Part shown: piece after piece, positions 53,636 to 61,691 of the stretch
How the letters are laid out: every line of letters begins with the position of its first letter
Numbering within the stretch: position 1 is the first letter of the stretch
The notes under the pieces: generated by a model
Told to the model about the DNA's origin: nothing
The model's database searches: none
Seen by the model: only the letters and a program-made list of their open reading frames with translations
Program-made: the position numbers and the translations under genes
Origin: Paenibacillus elgii NBRC 100335
Lineage (GTDB): Bacteria > Bacillota > Bacilli > Paenibacillales > NBRC-103111
Assembly: GCF_004000865.1 (NCBI RefSeq)
Contig: NZ_BIMB01000002.1
Location: forward strand, 1-64,000
DNA: 64,000 nucleotides
Direction: 5' to 3'

Positions 53636-54673
53636 ATGAATTACAGAAAGGCACTGAAGGCTCTTGCCGTCACGGCTTTGTTAGCATCCGCGCTCTCCGT
53701 CAGCGTGACAAAATCCTATGCGGCGGCGCCAACGATTCTCGGATATTATACGGAGGATTCTACCGAAGCTTTTCCCAAGTTTCACAGCTACATGAATCAA
53801 ATTTCCACAGATACGTTTAATACCGATATCAACGGAAATATCGTCGGCAAGGTACCGACGCAAGCCGTGAACTACGCCAATTCGGTGAAGGTGCTGCCTT
53901 ACGCCTTGGTATCCAATTACCGCAATCACGATTGGGACAGCAATATCGCGCACAATGTCCTGACGAACCCGACAGCCAAAAGCAACCTGATCAAAAATAT
54001 GCTCAATCTGGTGAAAAAAAATAAATACAAAGGGATTAACATCGACTTCGAGGCAGTTTTGCCCGAGGATCGCGAGGCGATGACGAAATTCGTTCAAGAG
54101 GTGGCCGGCAAAATGAAGGCGAACGGCTTCCTGACCATGGTCTCGGTACCTGCGAAGTCGGAGGACGATCCGTCGGATTCGTGGACGGGCGCTTTCGATT
54201 TTGAGGAGCTGGGCAAAGCGGCCGACGTCATCCAGGTGATGACCTACGACGAGCATGGCGTATGGAGCGATCCGGGGTCGGTCGCGAGTAATCCTTGGAT
54301 CGAAGCCGCTCTCCACTTCGCAATCACGTATGTTCCTTCGGAGAAGGTGCTTATGGGGCTTCCGGCGTACGGCAACGACTGGAACTTGTCCGATCCGACG
54401 AACAAAAGCAATCGATTAATCGAATGGAAGGATATGCCCCAGCTGCTTGCTTCTACCAAAGCCACCCCGATACGGGATGCCGTTACGGGATCGATGGTTT
54501 TCAACTACACGGATGCGGGCGGAGCGAAGCATGTCGTTTGGTATGAAGACGAGGCATCGATCAAGCAAAAGACGCAATATACCAAAACCTACTGGCTTGC
54601 CGGCGTATCGGTATACGCTATGGGCATGGAAGATCAAAGATTCTGGGATGCCGTCTCGGCAGGTCTGAAATAG
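53636..54673 (+). CDS. secreted GH18 family glycoside hydrolase (YaaH-like)
   Basis: A 345-residue secreted protein. The signal peptide covers residues 1-30 (cut after SYAA). The GH18 barrel follows with the catalytic line YKGINIDFEAV, where Glu139 is the acid. VIQVMTYDEHG, LMGLPAYGNDW and the C-terminal WLAGVSVYAMGMEDQRFW are typical of spore-cortex/peptidoglycan N-acetylglucosaminidases of the YaaH/SleL type. LysM domains, usual in that group, are missing. GAGGAGG precedes the ATG. A chitinase-like role is the alternative. Confidence 0.9.
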   Translation: MNYRKALKALAVTALLASALSVSVTKSYAAAPTILGYYTEDSTEAFPKFHSYMNQISTDTFNTDINGNIVGKVPTQAVNYANSVKVLPYALVSNYRNHDWDSNIAHNVLTNPTAKSNLIKNMLNLVKKNKYKGINIDFEAVLPEDREAMTKFVQEVAGKMKANGFLTMVSVPAKSEDDPSDSWTGAFDFEELGKAADVIQVMTYDEHGVWSDPGSVASNPWIEAALHFAITYVPSEKVLMGLPAYGNDWNLSDPTNKSNRLIEWKDMPQLLASTKATPIRDAVTGSMVFNYTDAGGAKHVVWYEDEASIKQKTQYTKTYWLAGVSVYAMGMEDQRFWDAVSAGLK

Positions 54674-54697
54674 AATAGCAATATCGCAAGTAACAAC

Positions 54698-54740
54698 AAG
54701 CGGCCGCTTCTCCCTATGAGAGACGGCCGCTTGCTCTTTT
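54698..54740. terminator. terminator between the convergent GH18 and kbl genes
   Basis: AAGCGGCCG and CGGCCGCTT with an inner TCTC/GAGA pair, followed on the plus strand by CTCTTTTCCCCTTTT. It ends the GH18 transcript. Confidence 0.8.
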
Positions 54741-54746
54741 CCCCTT

Positions 54747-55925
54747 TTATCCCAGCAATCCCAACTGCTTGCCCGCGCGCTCCAGCGCGTTTAATGCAAA
54801 ATCGAGATCCTCCTGCGTATGCCCGGCGGTCACGATAAACCGCACCCGGCCTTTGTCCATTGCAACCGTCGGATAGACGATGCCTTGTGCGAAGATGCCT
54901 TCCTCCAGCAGCAGGTCGGAGAAGCGCATCGTCTTCGCCGGGTCGCCCACGATGACCGGGACAATCGGCGTCTCGCTTCCGCCCGTATCGAATCCGAGCT
55001 CCTGCACCTTCGAGCGGAAATACGAGGCGTTCGCCCACAGCTTCTTGATCAGCTCGTCGCTTTGCTTGAGCACTTGAATCGCCGCGAGGCAGGTAGCGGC
55101 CACCGCTGGCGTCTGCGACGTGCTGAACAGAAACGGACGCGCTTTATGAATCAAATAATCCTTCAATACCTGCCCGCACGCGACGTAGCCTCCAACCGCG
55201 CCGACGGCTTTGGACAGCGTGCCCACTTGGATGTGCACGCGCCCGTGCAGCCCGAAGTGGTCGGTCGAGCCTTTGCCGTTCTTGCCGAGCACGCCACTCG
55301 CATGGGCGTCGTCGACGTAAACGAAGGCGTCGTATTTCTCCGCCAGCTCCACAATGTTCGGCAGCGGGGCAATGTCGCCGTCCATGCTGAACACTCCGTC
55401 CGTCACGACGACGCGCTTTTTAAAGCCTGCGCTTTCCTTGAGCACGGCTTCCAGTTGGTCCATGTCCTTGTGCGCGAATATTTTCCGGTGCGCCTTCGTC
55501 AGCCGGATGCCGTCGATGATGCTCGCATGGTTCAGCTCGTCGCTGATGACGACATCGTCCGGACCGAGAATCGACGAGAGCACACCTTGATTCGTCGTAA
55601 AGCCGGATTGGAATACGAGCGCCGCTTCCGTCCCCTTAAACTGGGCCAGTTCCTGCTCCAGCTGGTCGTGAATGTCCAGCGTGCCCGTAATGGTGCGCAC
55701 CGATCCGCTTCCAACGCCATACTGCTCGATGGCCCGAATGGCCGCTTCCTTCAAGTCCGGGTGATCGGTGAGCCCCAGATAGTTGTTCGAAGACATCTGG
55801 AGTAGCCGGCGGCCGTTCAGCGTCATCCAAGTGCCCGAGCGGCTCTCCCAGACTGTAAGCGGACGATACCGCCCTTCCTGCTTCGCTTGCTCCAATTCAT
55901 CCCGCAGTGAGTTCCAATTGACCAT
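54747..55925 (-). CDS. kbl: glycine C-acetyltransferase (2-amino-3-ketobutyrate CoA ligase)
   Basis: A 392-residue PLP enzyme of the alpha-oxoamine synthase family. It has LQMSSNNYLGLTDHPDLKEA, GSGSVRTITGT, YVDDAHASGVLGKNGKG and the PLP lysine in GTLSKAVGAVGG. It splits 2-amino-3-oxobutyrate with CoA into glycine and acetyl-CoA. Paired with tdh it completes threonine breakdown. BioF and HemA relatives are less likely given this neighbour. Its start overlaps the tdh end by 29 bases. Confidence 0.93.
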   Translation of the reverse strand: MVNWNSLRDELEQAKQEGRYRPLTVWESRSGTWMTLNGRRLLQMSSNNYLGLTDHPDLKEAAIRAIEQYGVGSGSVRTITGTLDIHDQLEQELAQFKGTEAALVFQSGFTTNQGVLSSILGPDDVVISDELNHASIIDGIRLTKAHRKIFAHKDMDQLEAVLKESAGFKKRVVVTDGVFSMDGDIAPLPNIVELAEKYDAFVYVDDAHASGVLGKNGKGSTDHFGLHGRVHIQVGTLSKAVGAVGGYVACGQVLKDYLIHKARPFLFSTSQTPAVAATCLAAIQVLKQSDELIKKLWANASYFRSKVQELGFDTGGSETPIVPVIVGDPAKTMRFSDLLLEEGIFAQGIVYPTVAMDKGRVRFIVTAGHTQEDLDFALNALERAGKQLGLLG

Positions 55926-56997
55926 GAACTAGCTCCCCCTTATTGATTGTATCCGTATCGTGATGAAATACGATTTTGCCGCATTGACCGGAAGCCGCGA
56001 GCGCGAAAGCTTCCTCGTACTGATCCAGTGTAAAAGTGTGCGAAATGAGCGGCTTCAGATCGATCCGCGTCCGGTCAAGCAAGCCCTTGAGCTGGTACCA
56101 GGTCTGGTACATGCGCCGTCCGGTGATGCCTTCCACGCGAATTCCCTTGAAAATAATATGCCGCGACAGGTCAAGCGAAACCTCCCGGGTCGGGATACCC
56201 AGCAGCGAAACGCGGGCTGCCGGAGCCGCCGCTTCGAATCCGCCGCGGATCGCGTCCGGGTGGCCGGACATTTCCAGCACCACTTCCGCCCCTTCCCCGC
56301 CGGTATGCTCCATGATCGCCTGCACCATGGACGTTTCCTTGCTGTTGATCGTCACGTCTGCTCCCATCGTGCGGGCTAGTCCTAAGCGGTAAGCGTTTAC
56401 GTCCACCGCCATCACGGTGCCCGCTCCACATGCTTTGGCGACCGCTACCGCCATCAAGCCGATCGGTCCGGTGCCGATGACAGCTACCGACTTGCCGACG
56501 ATGTCGCCGGAAAGCACCGTCTGTACGGCGTTGCCCAGCGGGTCCTGCAAGCAAGCGAGCTCGAAAGGCAGCTGCGGATCGTTGTGGATCACGTTGGTCG
56601 CTTTGACGACCGCGTAGTCGGCGAAGCAGCCCGGTGCAGTAATGCCGAAGCTTTTCGTGTTCGGGCAGACGTGCGCGTTGCCCGTCCGGCAGGCTTTGCA
56701 AACGCCGCAGACGATATGCCCTTCCGCCGAGATGCGGTCCCCGAGCCTCACGTTCGTGACGCGGCTTCCTACGGCTTCTACGACACCGGCGAATTCATGG
56801 CCGAATACGTTAGGCGTGACCACCGTTTGCTCCGCCCAGGCATCCCATTGGTAAATATGTAAATCTGTACCGCAGATTGAAGTCGTTTTCACCCGGACCA
56901 GCACTTCATCGGGACCGCACTCTGGAACGGGTACCTCCTTCAATACCGCACCGAACGCCCGCTTTTCCTTCACAAGCCCTATCATCGTTGTTCCCAT
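55897..56997 (-). CDS. tdh: L-threonine 3-dehydrogenase
   Basis: A 366-residue zinc medium-chain dehydrogenase. TTSICGTDLHIYQWD gives the catalytic zinc Cys and the Tdh-specific HIYQWD. GHEFAGVVEAVG, the structural zinc Cys cluster CGVCKACRTGNAHVC and the Rossmann GTGPIGLMAVAVAK are all present. It oxidises threonine to 2-amino-3-oxobutyrate. It is about 20 residues longer than usual because of a C-terminal tail that overlaps kbl. The ATG at 56997 has GGAGG eight bases upstream. Divergent from an XRE-cupin regulator. Confidence 0.93.
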   Translation of the reverse strand: MGTTMIGLVKEKRAFGAVLKEVPVPECGPDEVLVRVKTTSICGTDLHIYQWDAWAEQTVVTPNVFGHEFAGVVEAVGSRVTNVRLGDRISAEGHIVCGVCKACRTGNAHVCPNTKSFGITAPGCFADYAVVKATNVIHNDPQLPFELACLQDPLGNAVQTVLSGDIVGKSVAVIGTGPIGLMAVAVAKACGAGTVMAVDVNAYRLGLARTMGADVTINSKETSMVQAIMEHTGGEGAEVVLEMSGHPDAIRGGFEAAAPAARVSLLGIPTREVSLDLSRHIIFKGIRVEGITGRRMYQTWYQLKGLLDRTRIDLKPLISHTFTLDQYEEAFALAASGQCGKIVFHHDTDTINKGELVHGQLELTAG

Positions 56998-57057
56998 CGT
57001 GCATCCCTCCGCCGGATGTTGTATAATATAATAAACCATTGTGCGCTATGATGTACT

Positions 57058-57091
57058 TACAATATATTATACATATGTACGCGATATTGTA
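57058..57091. promoter_or_regulatory. inverted repeat in the tdh/regulator intergenic region
   Basis: TACAATAT (57058-57065) and ATATTGTA (57084-57091) are perfect inverse copies. A further GTATAATAT lies at 57021-57029. The position upstream of tdh suits an operator or promoter cluster. Confidence 0.4.
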
Positions 57092-57143
57092 CATAGGGTA
57101 AAGCGTCACCTTGGAAAAAAATTTTTGTTCCCGCCGGCAGTCC

Positions 57144-57182
57144 CAACGAAAACGTTGTGCGCGACCGCCGTTCGTTTATAAT
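57144..57182 (+). promoter_or_regulatory. promoter and candidate operator of the XRE-cupin gene
   Basis: TTGTGC (57155-57160) and TATAAT (57177-57182) are 16 bp apart. The palindrome CAACG-AAAA-CGTTG (57144-57157) overlaps the -35 box, a good place for autoregulation. The motif TTGTGCGC here recurs at 57039-57046 near the tdh promoter. Confidence 0.55.
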
Positions 57183-57212
57183 GGAGAGAGTAAAGCAGCA
57201 TGGGAGGATATC

Positions 57213-57773
57213 ATGGAGCACGAACAAATTCATAAGAAAATCGGCAAAAGCCTTCAGGCCATCCGCAAAGCCCGCTCGCTGAGCCTCGACCAGGTAGCGG
57301 AGCTGACGGGGGTCAGCAAAGCGATGCTCGGACAAATCGAACGCGGCGATTCGAACCCGACGATCTCGATTCTGTGGAAAATCGTCAACGGGCTGCGCAT
57401 CTCGTTTACGTCTCTGATCGAAGAGGAACCGGCCAAGGTGACGCATTTCCGCTTTGAGAATTTGGAGCCTTTTGTGGAGGAGGAGGGCCGGTACCGGGCG
57501 TTTCCGCTCGTTCCGTTCGACCAGCAGAAGCGCTTTGAAATTTATACGGTGGAAATGGAAGCGAACTGCACCCACATTTCGGAACCTCATAACGAGGGGA
57601 TCGAAGAGTACATTTTGATGATGCAGGGGGAGCTGGACATCACAATCCAGCAGAAGACGTACACGCTGAAGGTGGGGGACGCGCTGCGGTTTACGGCGGA
57701 CCAGAGCCATATTTATACGAATAAAACGGATCAGAAGACGATGTACCATAACATCATCCTCTACCCTTCTTGA
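57213..57773 (+). CDS. XRE family regulator with cupin domain
   Basis: A 186-residue regulator. The helix-turn-helix (about 8-65) reads LDQVAELTGVSKAMLGQIER and SNPTISILWKI. The cupin domain (about 105-180) has SEPHNEGIEEYILMMQGELD. The family senses small metabolites, often amino acids or derivatives. The ATG at 57213 follows GGGAGG; a longer frame lacks a site. Divergent from tdh-kbl, it probably controls threonine catabolism. Confidence 0.9.
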   Translation: MEHEQIHKKIGKSLQAIRKARSLSLDQVAELTGVSKAMLGQIERGDSNPTISILWKIVNGLRISFTSLIEEEPAKVTHFRFENLEPFVEEEGRYRAFPLVPFDQQKRFEIYTVEMEANCTHISEPHNEGIEEYILMMQGELDITIQQKTYTLKVGDALRFTADQSHIYTNKTDQKTMYHNIILYPS

Positions 57774-57788
57774 TCCGTATATAGCCTA

Positions 57789-57834
57789 AAAACGGCAATC
57801 CGGGAAGCAGCGCCTCCTTCGGATTGCCGTTTTT
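57789..57834. terminator. bidirectional terminator
   Basis: AAAACGGCAATCCG and CGGATTGCCGTTTT form a 14-bp stem with T-runs on both strands, between the convergent XRE-cupin and flavin reductase genes. Confidence 0.88.
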
Positions 57835-57861
57835 GTTGCGCTATAGCGGGACTCCTGCTAC

Positions 57862-58902
57862 TTAATAAAGTGTTTTCACTGCCTCACTCGTAAAGGGGAC
57901 CAATTCGGCTGTTCGGCCTTCGCGGATCTTGTTTGCCCAAGCAGGGTCTACCAGTAACGCCCGGCCTATGGCTACCAGATCAAATTCTTGACGTTCCAGC
58001 CTTTCGATTAACCCGTCGATCTTCGAATTATCGGCTCCCTTTCCTTCGGTAAAGAGACTCATAAAATCCTCGTCCAGACCAACCGATCCAACCGTAATCG
58101 TCGGTTTCCCCGTCAATTTTTTGGTCCATCCGGCAAGATTCAGATCCGAGCCTTCGAACTCCGGCTCCCAGAAACGGCGCGTGGAGCAATGGAAAATATC
58201 GACGCCCGCGTCGACTAAGGGCGCCAAGAACTGTTCCAGTAGCTCCGGCGTTTCAGCCAATTTCGCTGTGTAGTCACTCGCCTTCCATTGCGAGAAACGC
58301 AGCACGATTGGGAATTCCGGCCCGACGGCGCGGCGGCAAGCTTCGATAACCTCCACGGCAAAGCGGGTGCGCGCAACCATGTCGCCGCCATAGCTGTCGG
58401 TTCGCGTATTGGTTTTCTCCCAGAAGAATTGGTCGATTAAATATCCATGCGCACCATGGAGCTCGATGCCGTCGAAGCCAAGCCGCTTGGCTTCGGATGC
58501 TGAGTGTGCGAAGCCTTGGACGATTGCGGCGATTTCCGATTCCGAATAATCGCCTACTTGGCCTCGTGCTCCCATATGCCAAATCTGCGGTATAATCCTT
58601 CCGCCCGCCGCGTGTACCTCAGTCACTACGTTTGCCCAACCGTTTAATGCAGCTTCGCCATAGAAATGCGGTACGTTGGCGGAATTGGACGCATCCGGAT
58701 GGTTGATCACCGTACCTTCCGTCACGATAAGTCCGACACCGTTTTCGGCCCTGCGACGGTAATAGGCGGCAACATCCCCCCCCGGTACGCCGTCCGGGGA
58801 AAATTGCCGGGTCATCGGCGCCATCACGATACGATTAGACAGAGTCATTTTTCCGGTTGCGAACGGTTCGAACAAGGCTTGAACAGATTGAGAATTACTC
58901 AT
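57862..58902 (-). CDS. NADH:flavin oxidoreductase (old yellow enzyme family)
   Basis: A 346-residue single-domain FMN TIM-barrel. IVMAPMTRQFSPDG, the substrate-binding HGAHGYLIDQFFWE and the C-terminal AIGRALLVDPAW are clear. The family reduces electrophilic alkenes, nitro compounds and quinones. The ATG at 58902 has GGAGG five bases upstream; the four preceding codons overlap that site. A TetR gene lies upstream on the same strand, with an operator palindrome between them, so induction by electrophiles is likely. Confidence 0.92.
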   Translation of the reverse strand: MSNSQSVQALFEPFATGKMTLSNRIVMAPMTRQFSPDGVPGGDVAAYYRRRAENGVGLIVTEGTVINHPDASNSANVPHFYGEAALNGWANVVTEVHAAGGRIIPQIWHMGARGQVGDYSESEIAAIVQGFAHSASEAKRLGFDGIELHGAHGYLIDQFFWEKTNTRTDSYGGDMVARTRFAVEVIEACRRAVGPEFPIVLRFSQWKASDYTAKLAETPELLEQFLAPLVDAGVDIFHCSTRRFWEPEFEGSDLNLAGWTKKLTGKPTITVGSVGLDEDFMSLFTEGKGADNSKIDGLIERLERQEFDLVAIGRALLVDPAWANKIREGRTAELVPFTSEAVKTLY

Positions 58903-59054
58903 AACAACCTCCAAATTAAATTAGATTGGATTGAATTATGTTAATAATGTTGGCATCAGCGTTAATAAAGCTGCAAACAGCATCTTGAATTCGGATTTTT
59001 ACTCATGTACTTAGATATTCCCTGAGAACCACCTCCTTCAATCACACTGATCCT

Positions 59055-59076
59055 TTATTGACTACGCAGTCAATAA
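59055..59076. promoter_or_regulatory. TetR operator 1 (upstream of the flavin reductase gene)
   Basis: A perfect 22-bp palindrome: arms TTATTGACT and AGTCAATAA around ACGC. Its core TTGACTACGCAGTCAA is 14/16 identical to the site at 59694-59709. Confidence 0.75.
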
Positions 59077-59092
59077 CTTCACAAAAAAAAGA

Positions 59093-59674
59093 TCAAGGTT
59101 CGAGCATCGCAAAAGACGTACGTAAAACCGCATCGACCTGCTCTCGGGAAGCACCTGATCTTTCCATGATTTTCGCGCCGAGAAAAGCGTTGTTCAGATA
59201 AGCAGCAAGCTCTTTGCTGGTATGGCGGGTCGTAAAGATCTGCTGCTCCTGACCGCTATGGATGATCTTCTCCAGTATTTGTTCAACCTTGGCAAACATC
59301 ATCTCGATTTCGCGGGTTACTTCTTCGTCGTCGGTTCCGAATTCCAGCACGGAATTAACCATGAGACATCCTCTACGAATGGTTTCGTTGCCCCGACATA
59401 GTGCAGCGTCGCGTATGGCTTCCAGCTTTTTCAAGGGGGACTCTTCCTGAGAGGCCAGTTCTTCCAGCACGGATATACTCTGTTCGCGATACAGTGCCAA
59501 CGCTTTTAAAAACAAGTCCCGCTTATCTTCAAATACGCAATACAAACTTTGCTTCTTAACCTGCGTCGTACGTGTCAAATCCTCAAAGGAAGTCGACTTG
59601 AAGCCTTTCATCCAGAACATTTCCATGGACTGGTGCAGTGCACGATCGACATCAAATTCTCTAGGCCTGCTCAT
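59093..59674 (-). CDS. TetR/AcrR family regulator of the flavin reductase
   Basis: A 193-residue TetR protein of the NemR/YxaF-like type. The DNA-binding domain (about 5-55) has FWMKGFKSTSFEDLTRTTQV and KKQSLYCVFEDKRDLFL. A helical ligand domain includes Cys88 (AALCRGNE) and Cys98 (RRGCLMVN), the second a conserved Cys in electrophile-sensing members. Matching palindromes lie both before its own start (59694) and between it and the flavin reductase gene (59055), which supports control of both. Confidence 0.9.
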   Translation of the reverse strand: MSRPREFDVDRALHQSMEMFWMKGFKSTSFEDLTRTTQVKKQSLYCVFEDKRDLFLKALALYREQSISVLEELASQEESPLKKLEAIRDAALCRGNETIRRGCLMVNSVLEFGTDDEEVTREIEMMFAKVEQILEKIIHSGQEQQIFTTRHTSKELAAYLNNAFLGAKIMERSGASREQVDAVLRTSFAMLEP

Positions 59675-59686
59675 AGGGCCATGATA

Positions 59687-59980
59687 TCAATTCTTGACCA
59701 CGAAGTCAACAACCGCTCGCCGGTGTGACATTTTGAGCACAGTGCTTAGTACGTATTGGGGTAATTCTCCCAAATCATCAATAATTACGTCGGCATCAAT
59801 ATTATCGGAATATACTGTATTATTTCATTTCCAAGCTGCCTTCATACCAACAGCCCGACTCGCTCTTATATCGTTTTCAGGATGGTCCCCCGCAAAAAGA
59901 GCTTCCGTTGCTTCCACCCCGAGTTTAGATAAGGCTCTGATAAAAATTGCCGGGTCAGGCGAATAAGAAAACCGCAGGGG
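59687..59980 (-). pseudogene. HAD-family hydrolase remnant
   Basis: Only the C-terminal half of a HAD protein remains. It begins near FSYSPDPAIFIRAL, has EALFAGDHPENDIRASRAVG with the acidic metal motif, then reads MKAAWK and meets a TGA (59825-59827). The same frame continues as sensible sequence (NNTVYSDNIDADVIIDDLGE) to TGA at 59687. N-terminal loss plus an internal stop mark it as decayed. Its end overlaps the TetR operator at 59694. Confidence 0.75.
59694..59709. promoter_or_regulatory. TetR operator 2 (upstream of the TetR gene)
   Basis: TTGACCACGAAGTCAA, a near-perfect palindrome 20 bases before the TetR start. It matches operator 1 at 14 of 16 positions and so marks autoregulation. 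Confidence 0.7.
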
Positions 59981-59981
59981 C

Positions 59982-60365
59982 TTAAAGAGGACTATCCTCC
60001 GCTTGTATCGTGCGATTTTCATCGAGCCGCACTTTATAAGACTCCCCCCATGCTTTCATAGACATAATCACCGGTTCCAAAGTCCTTCCGAAATCAGTAA
60101 GGGAATATTCCACTCTTGGCGGAACCTCTTTATATATTTCTCGATGAATGATGCCGTCCCGTTCAAGCTCTCTTAACTGCAATGTGAGCATAAACTGCGT
60201 AATTCCCGGATTGAGGCGCCTGAATTCATTGAATCTTTTCGTTCCGTCCAGAAGCTGATAGAGAATGATCCCCTTCCACTTTCCGCCAATAACATCCAGC
60301 GTTGTTTCAACCGGACATGCTTGCATATCTGGACGCATTCCATATTTGTTTCTTCGGTCTCCCAC
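59982..60365 (-). CDS. HxlR family transcriptional regulator
   Basis: A 127-residue winged-helix protein. CPVETTLDVIGGKWKGIILY carries the N-terminal Cys that many HxlR/YodB proteins use to sense electrophiles. RFNEFRRLNPGITQFMLTLQ and VEYSLTDFGRTL complete the family. The start is GTG at 60365 with GGAGG eight to nine bases upstream. It is divergent from a quinone-oxidoreductase gene, with the palindrome TTACTT-A-AAGTAA between them. Confidence 0.93.
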   Translation of the reverse strand: MGDRRNKYGMRPDMQACPVETTLDVIGGKWKGIILYQLLDGTKRFNEFRRLNPGITQFMLTLQLRELERDGIIHREIYKEVPPRVEYSLTDFGRTLEPVIMSMKAWGESYKVRLDENRTIQAEDSPL

Positions 60366-60421
60366 CAGCTTGTCCTCCCAAAGGTTTGATTTTTAATACT
60401 ATACCATAAAAATATGCGTAC

Positions 60422-60434
60422 TTACTTAAAGTAA
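60422..60434. promoter_or_regulatory. candidate HxlR operator
   Basis: The perfect palindrome TTACTT-A-AAGTAA lies between the divergent HxlR and oxidoreductase genes, just upstream of a TACAAT -10 box. HxlR/YodB operators have similar TACT...AGTA symmetry. Confidence 0.55.
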
Positions 60435-60493
60435 TCTGACTGATATACAATGCTGTCTGTACAACATTTGCTAATTGAGAGGATGGGATACCC

Positions 60494-61537
60494 ATGAATA
60501 CCAGCCAAAAGATGAAAGCCATCGGTGCTTACCGATACCTCCCAATATCTGATCCGGAAAGCCTTCTTGATCTGCATTTGGATAAACCGGAACCTACAGG
60601 CAGCGATTTGCTTGTAAATGTAAAAGCTATCTCCGTCAACCCTGCAGACGTAGGCGTTCGCGAAAAACATAACTACGAAGCCGAATCACCGAAAATTCTT
60701 GGTTGGGATGCCGCTGGAATCGTAGAACAAGTTGGCCCTGACTGTCAATTGTTTAAACCAGGGGACAAGGTCTATTATGCGGGCAGTGTGGCTCGACCAG
60801 GCACCAATAGCGAATTTCACTTGGTTGATGAACGAATTGTAGGAAAAATGCCGAGAAGTTTGGATTTCGCAGCCGCAGCCGCATTACCGCTTACCTCGAT
60901 AACTGCATGGGAGGGCCTATTTGATCGTTTAGGAATTAGCCCGAACGCAAATGAAAACAAAAGTATACTTATTATCGGCGCAGCTGGAGGAGTAGGATCG
61001 GTTGCCGTGCAACTTGCCAAATTAGCAGGTTTGACAGTTATTGGCACTGCTTCGCGTCCGGAATCAACTCAATGGGTCAAAAGATTGGGTGCGGATTTTA
61101 TAATAAACCATAACAACCCTTTCCAACCTCAGCTCAAGGAATTTGGTATAGATACTGTAGATTATATTTTCTGCTTGAATGATACTGTACAGCATCTAGC
61201 GAATATGTCGGAAGCCATTACGCCCCAAGGTAAAATTTGCTGTATCGTTCCTACGGATAAGGCTTCCTGGTCAGGAAGCTTGAAAATGGACTTGCTGTTT
61301 GCTAAAAGTGTTACGTTTGTATGGGAGTTCATGTTTACACGGTCGTTGTTTCATACCGAAGACATGATGAAACAACACGAATTGCTGAATGACCTGGCGG
61401 ACTTAATCGATAATGGAAAATTAAAAACTACACTAAACGAACGACTAGAACCCATTAATGCAGCAAACCTGCGTTTAGCGCATGAGAAGTTGGAAAATGG
61501 ACGGTCTATCGGTAAAATTGTTTTAGAAAACTTCTGA
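60494..61537 (+). CDS. zinc-independent quinone oxidoreductase-like dehydrogenase
   Basis: A 347-residue medium-chain reductase of the zeta-crystallin/quinone oxidoreductase type. The GroES-like N-terminal domain (VNPADVGVREKHN, ILGWDAAGIVEQVG) lacks the zinc Cys cluster. The Rossmann domain has LIIGAAGGVGSVAVQLAKLA (about residues 157-176). It reduces quinones or enones with NADPH. Divergence from the Cys-bearing HxlR regulator fits a quinone or electrophile response. Confidence 0.92.
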   Translation: MNTSQKMKAIGAYRYLPISDPESLLDLHLDKPEPTGSDLLVNVKAISVNPADVGVREKHNYEAESPKILGWDAAGIVEQVGPDCQLFKPGDKVYYAGSVARPGTNSEFHLVDERIVGKMPRSLDFAAAAALPLTSITAWEGLFDRLGISPNANENKSILIIGAAGGVGSVAVQLAKLAGLTVIGTASRPESTQWVKRLGADFIINHNNPFQPQLKEFGIDTVDYIFCLNDTVQHLANMSEAITPQGKICCIVPTDKASWSGSLKMDLLFAKSVTFVWEFMFTRSLFHTEDMMKQHELLNDLADLIDNGKLKTTLNERLEPINAANLRLAHEKLENGRSIGKIVLENF

Positions 61538-61595
61538 ATACCCACGAAGAAGGCACGGTTGGTTCCAAAAAGCGGTAATGCGTATAGACAAGACT

Positions 61596-61628
61596 AAGGC
61601 CCCTCGCCACTTCGGGGGCCTTTTTGTT
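61596..61628 (+). terminator. rho-independent terminator after the oxidoreductase gene
   Basis: AAGGCCCC and GGGGGCCTT with a ten-base loop, followed by TTTTTGTTT. Confidence 0.88.
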
Positions 61629-61691
61629 TACAACGGTATGGTGCAGGCGAGAGAAAGAAAGTGAACCCGTTTCCAATCAAAATGCCCCATT

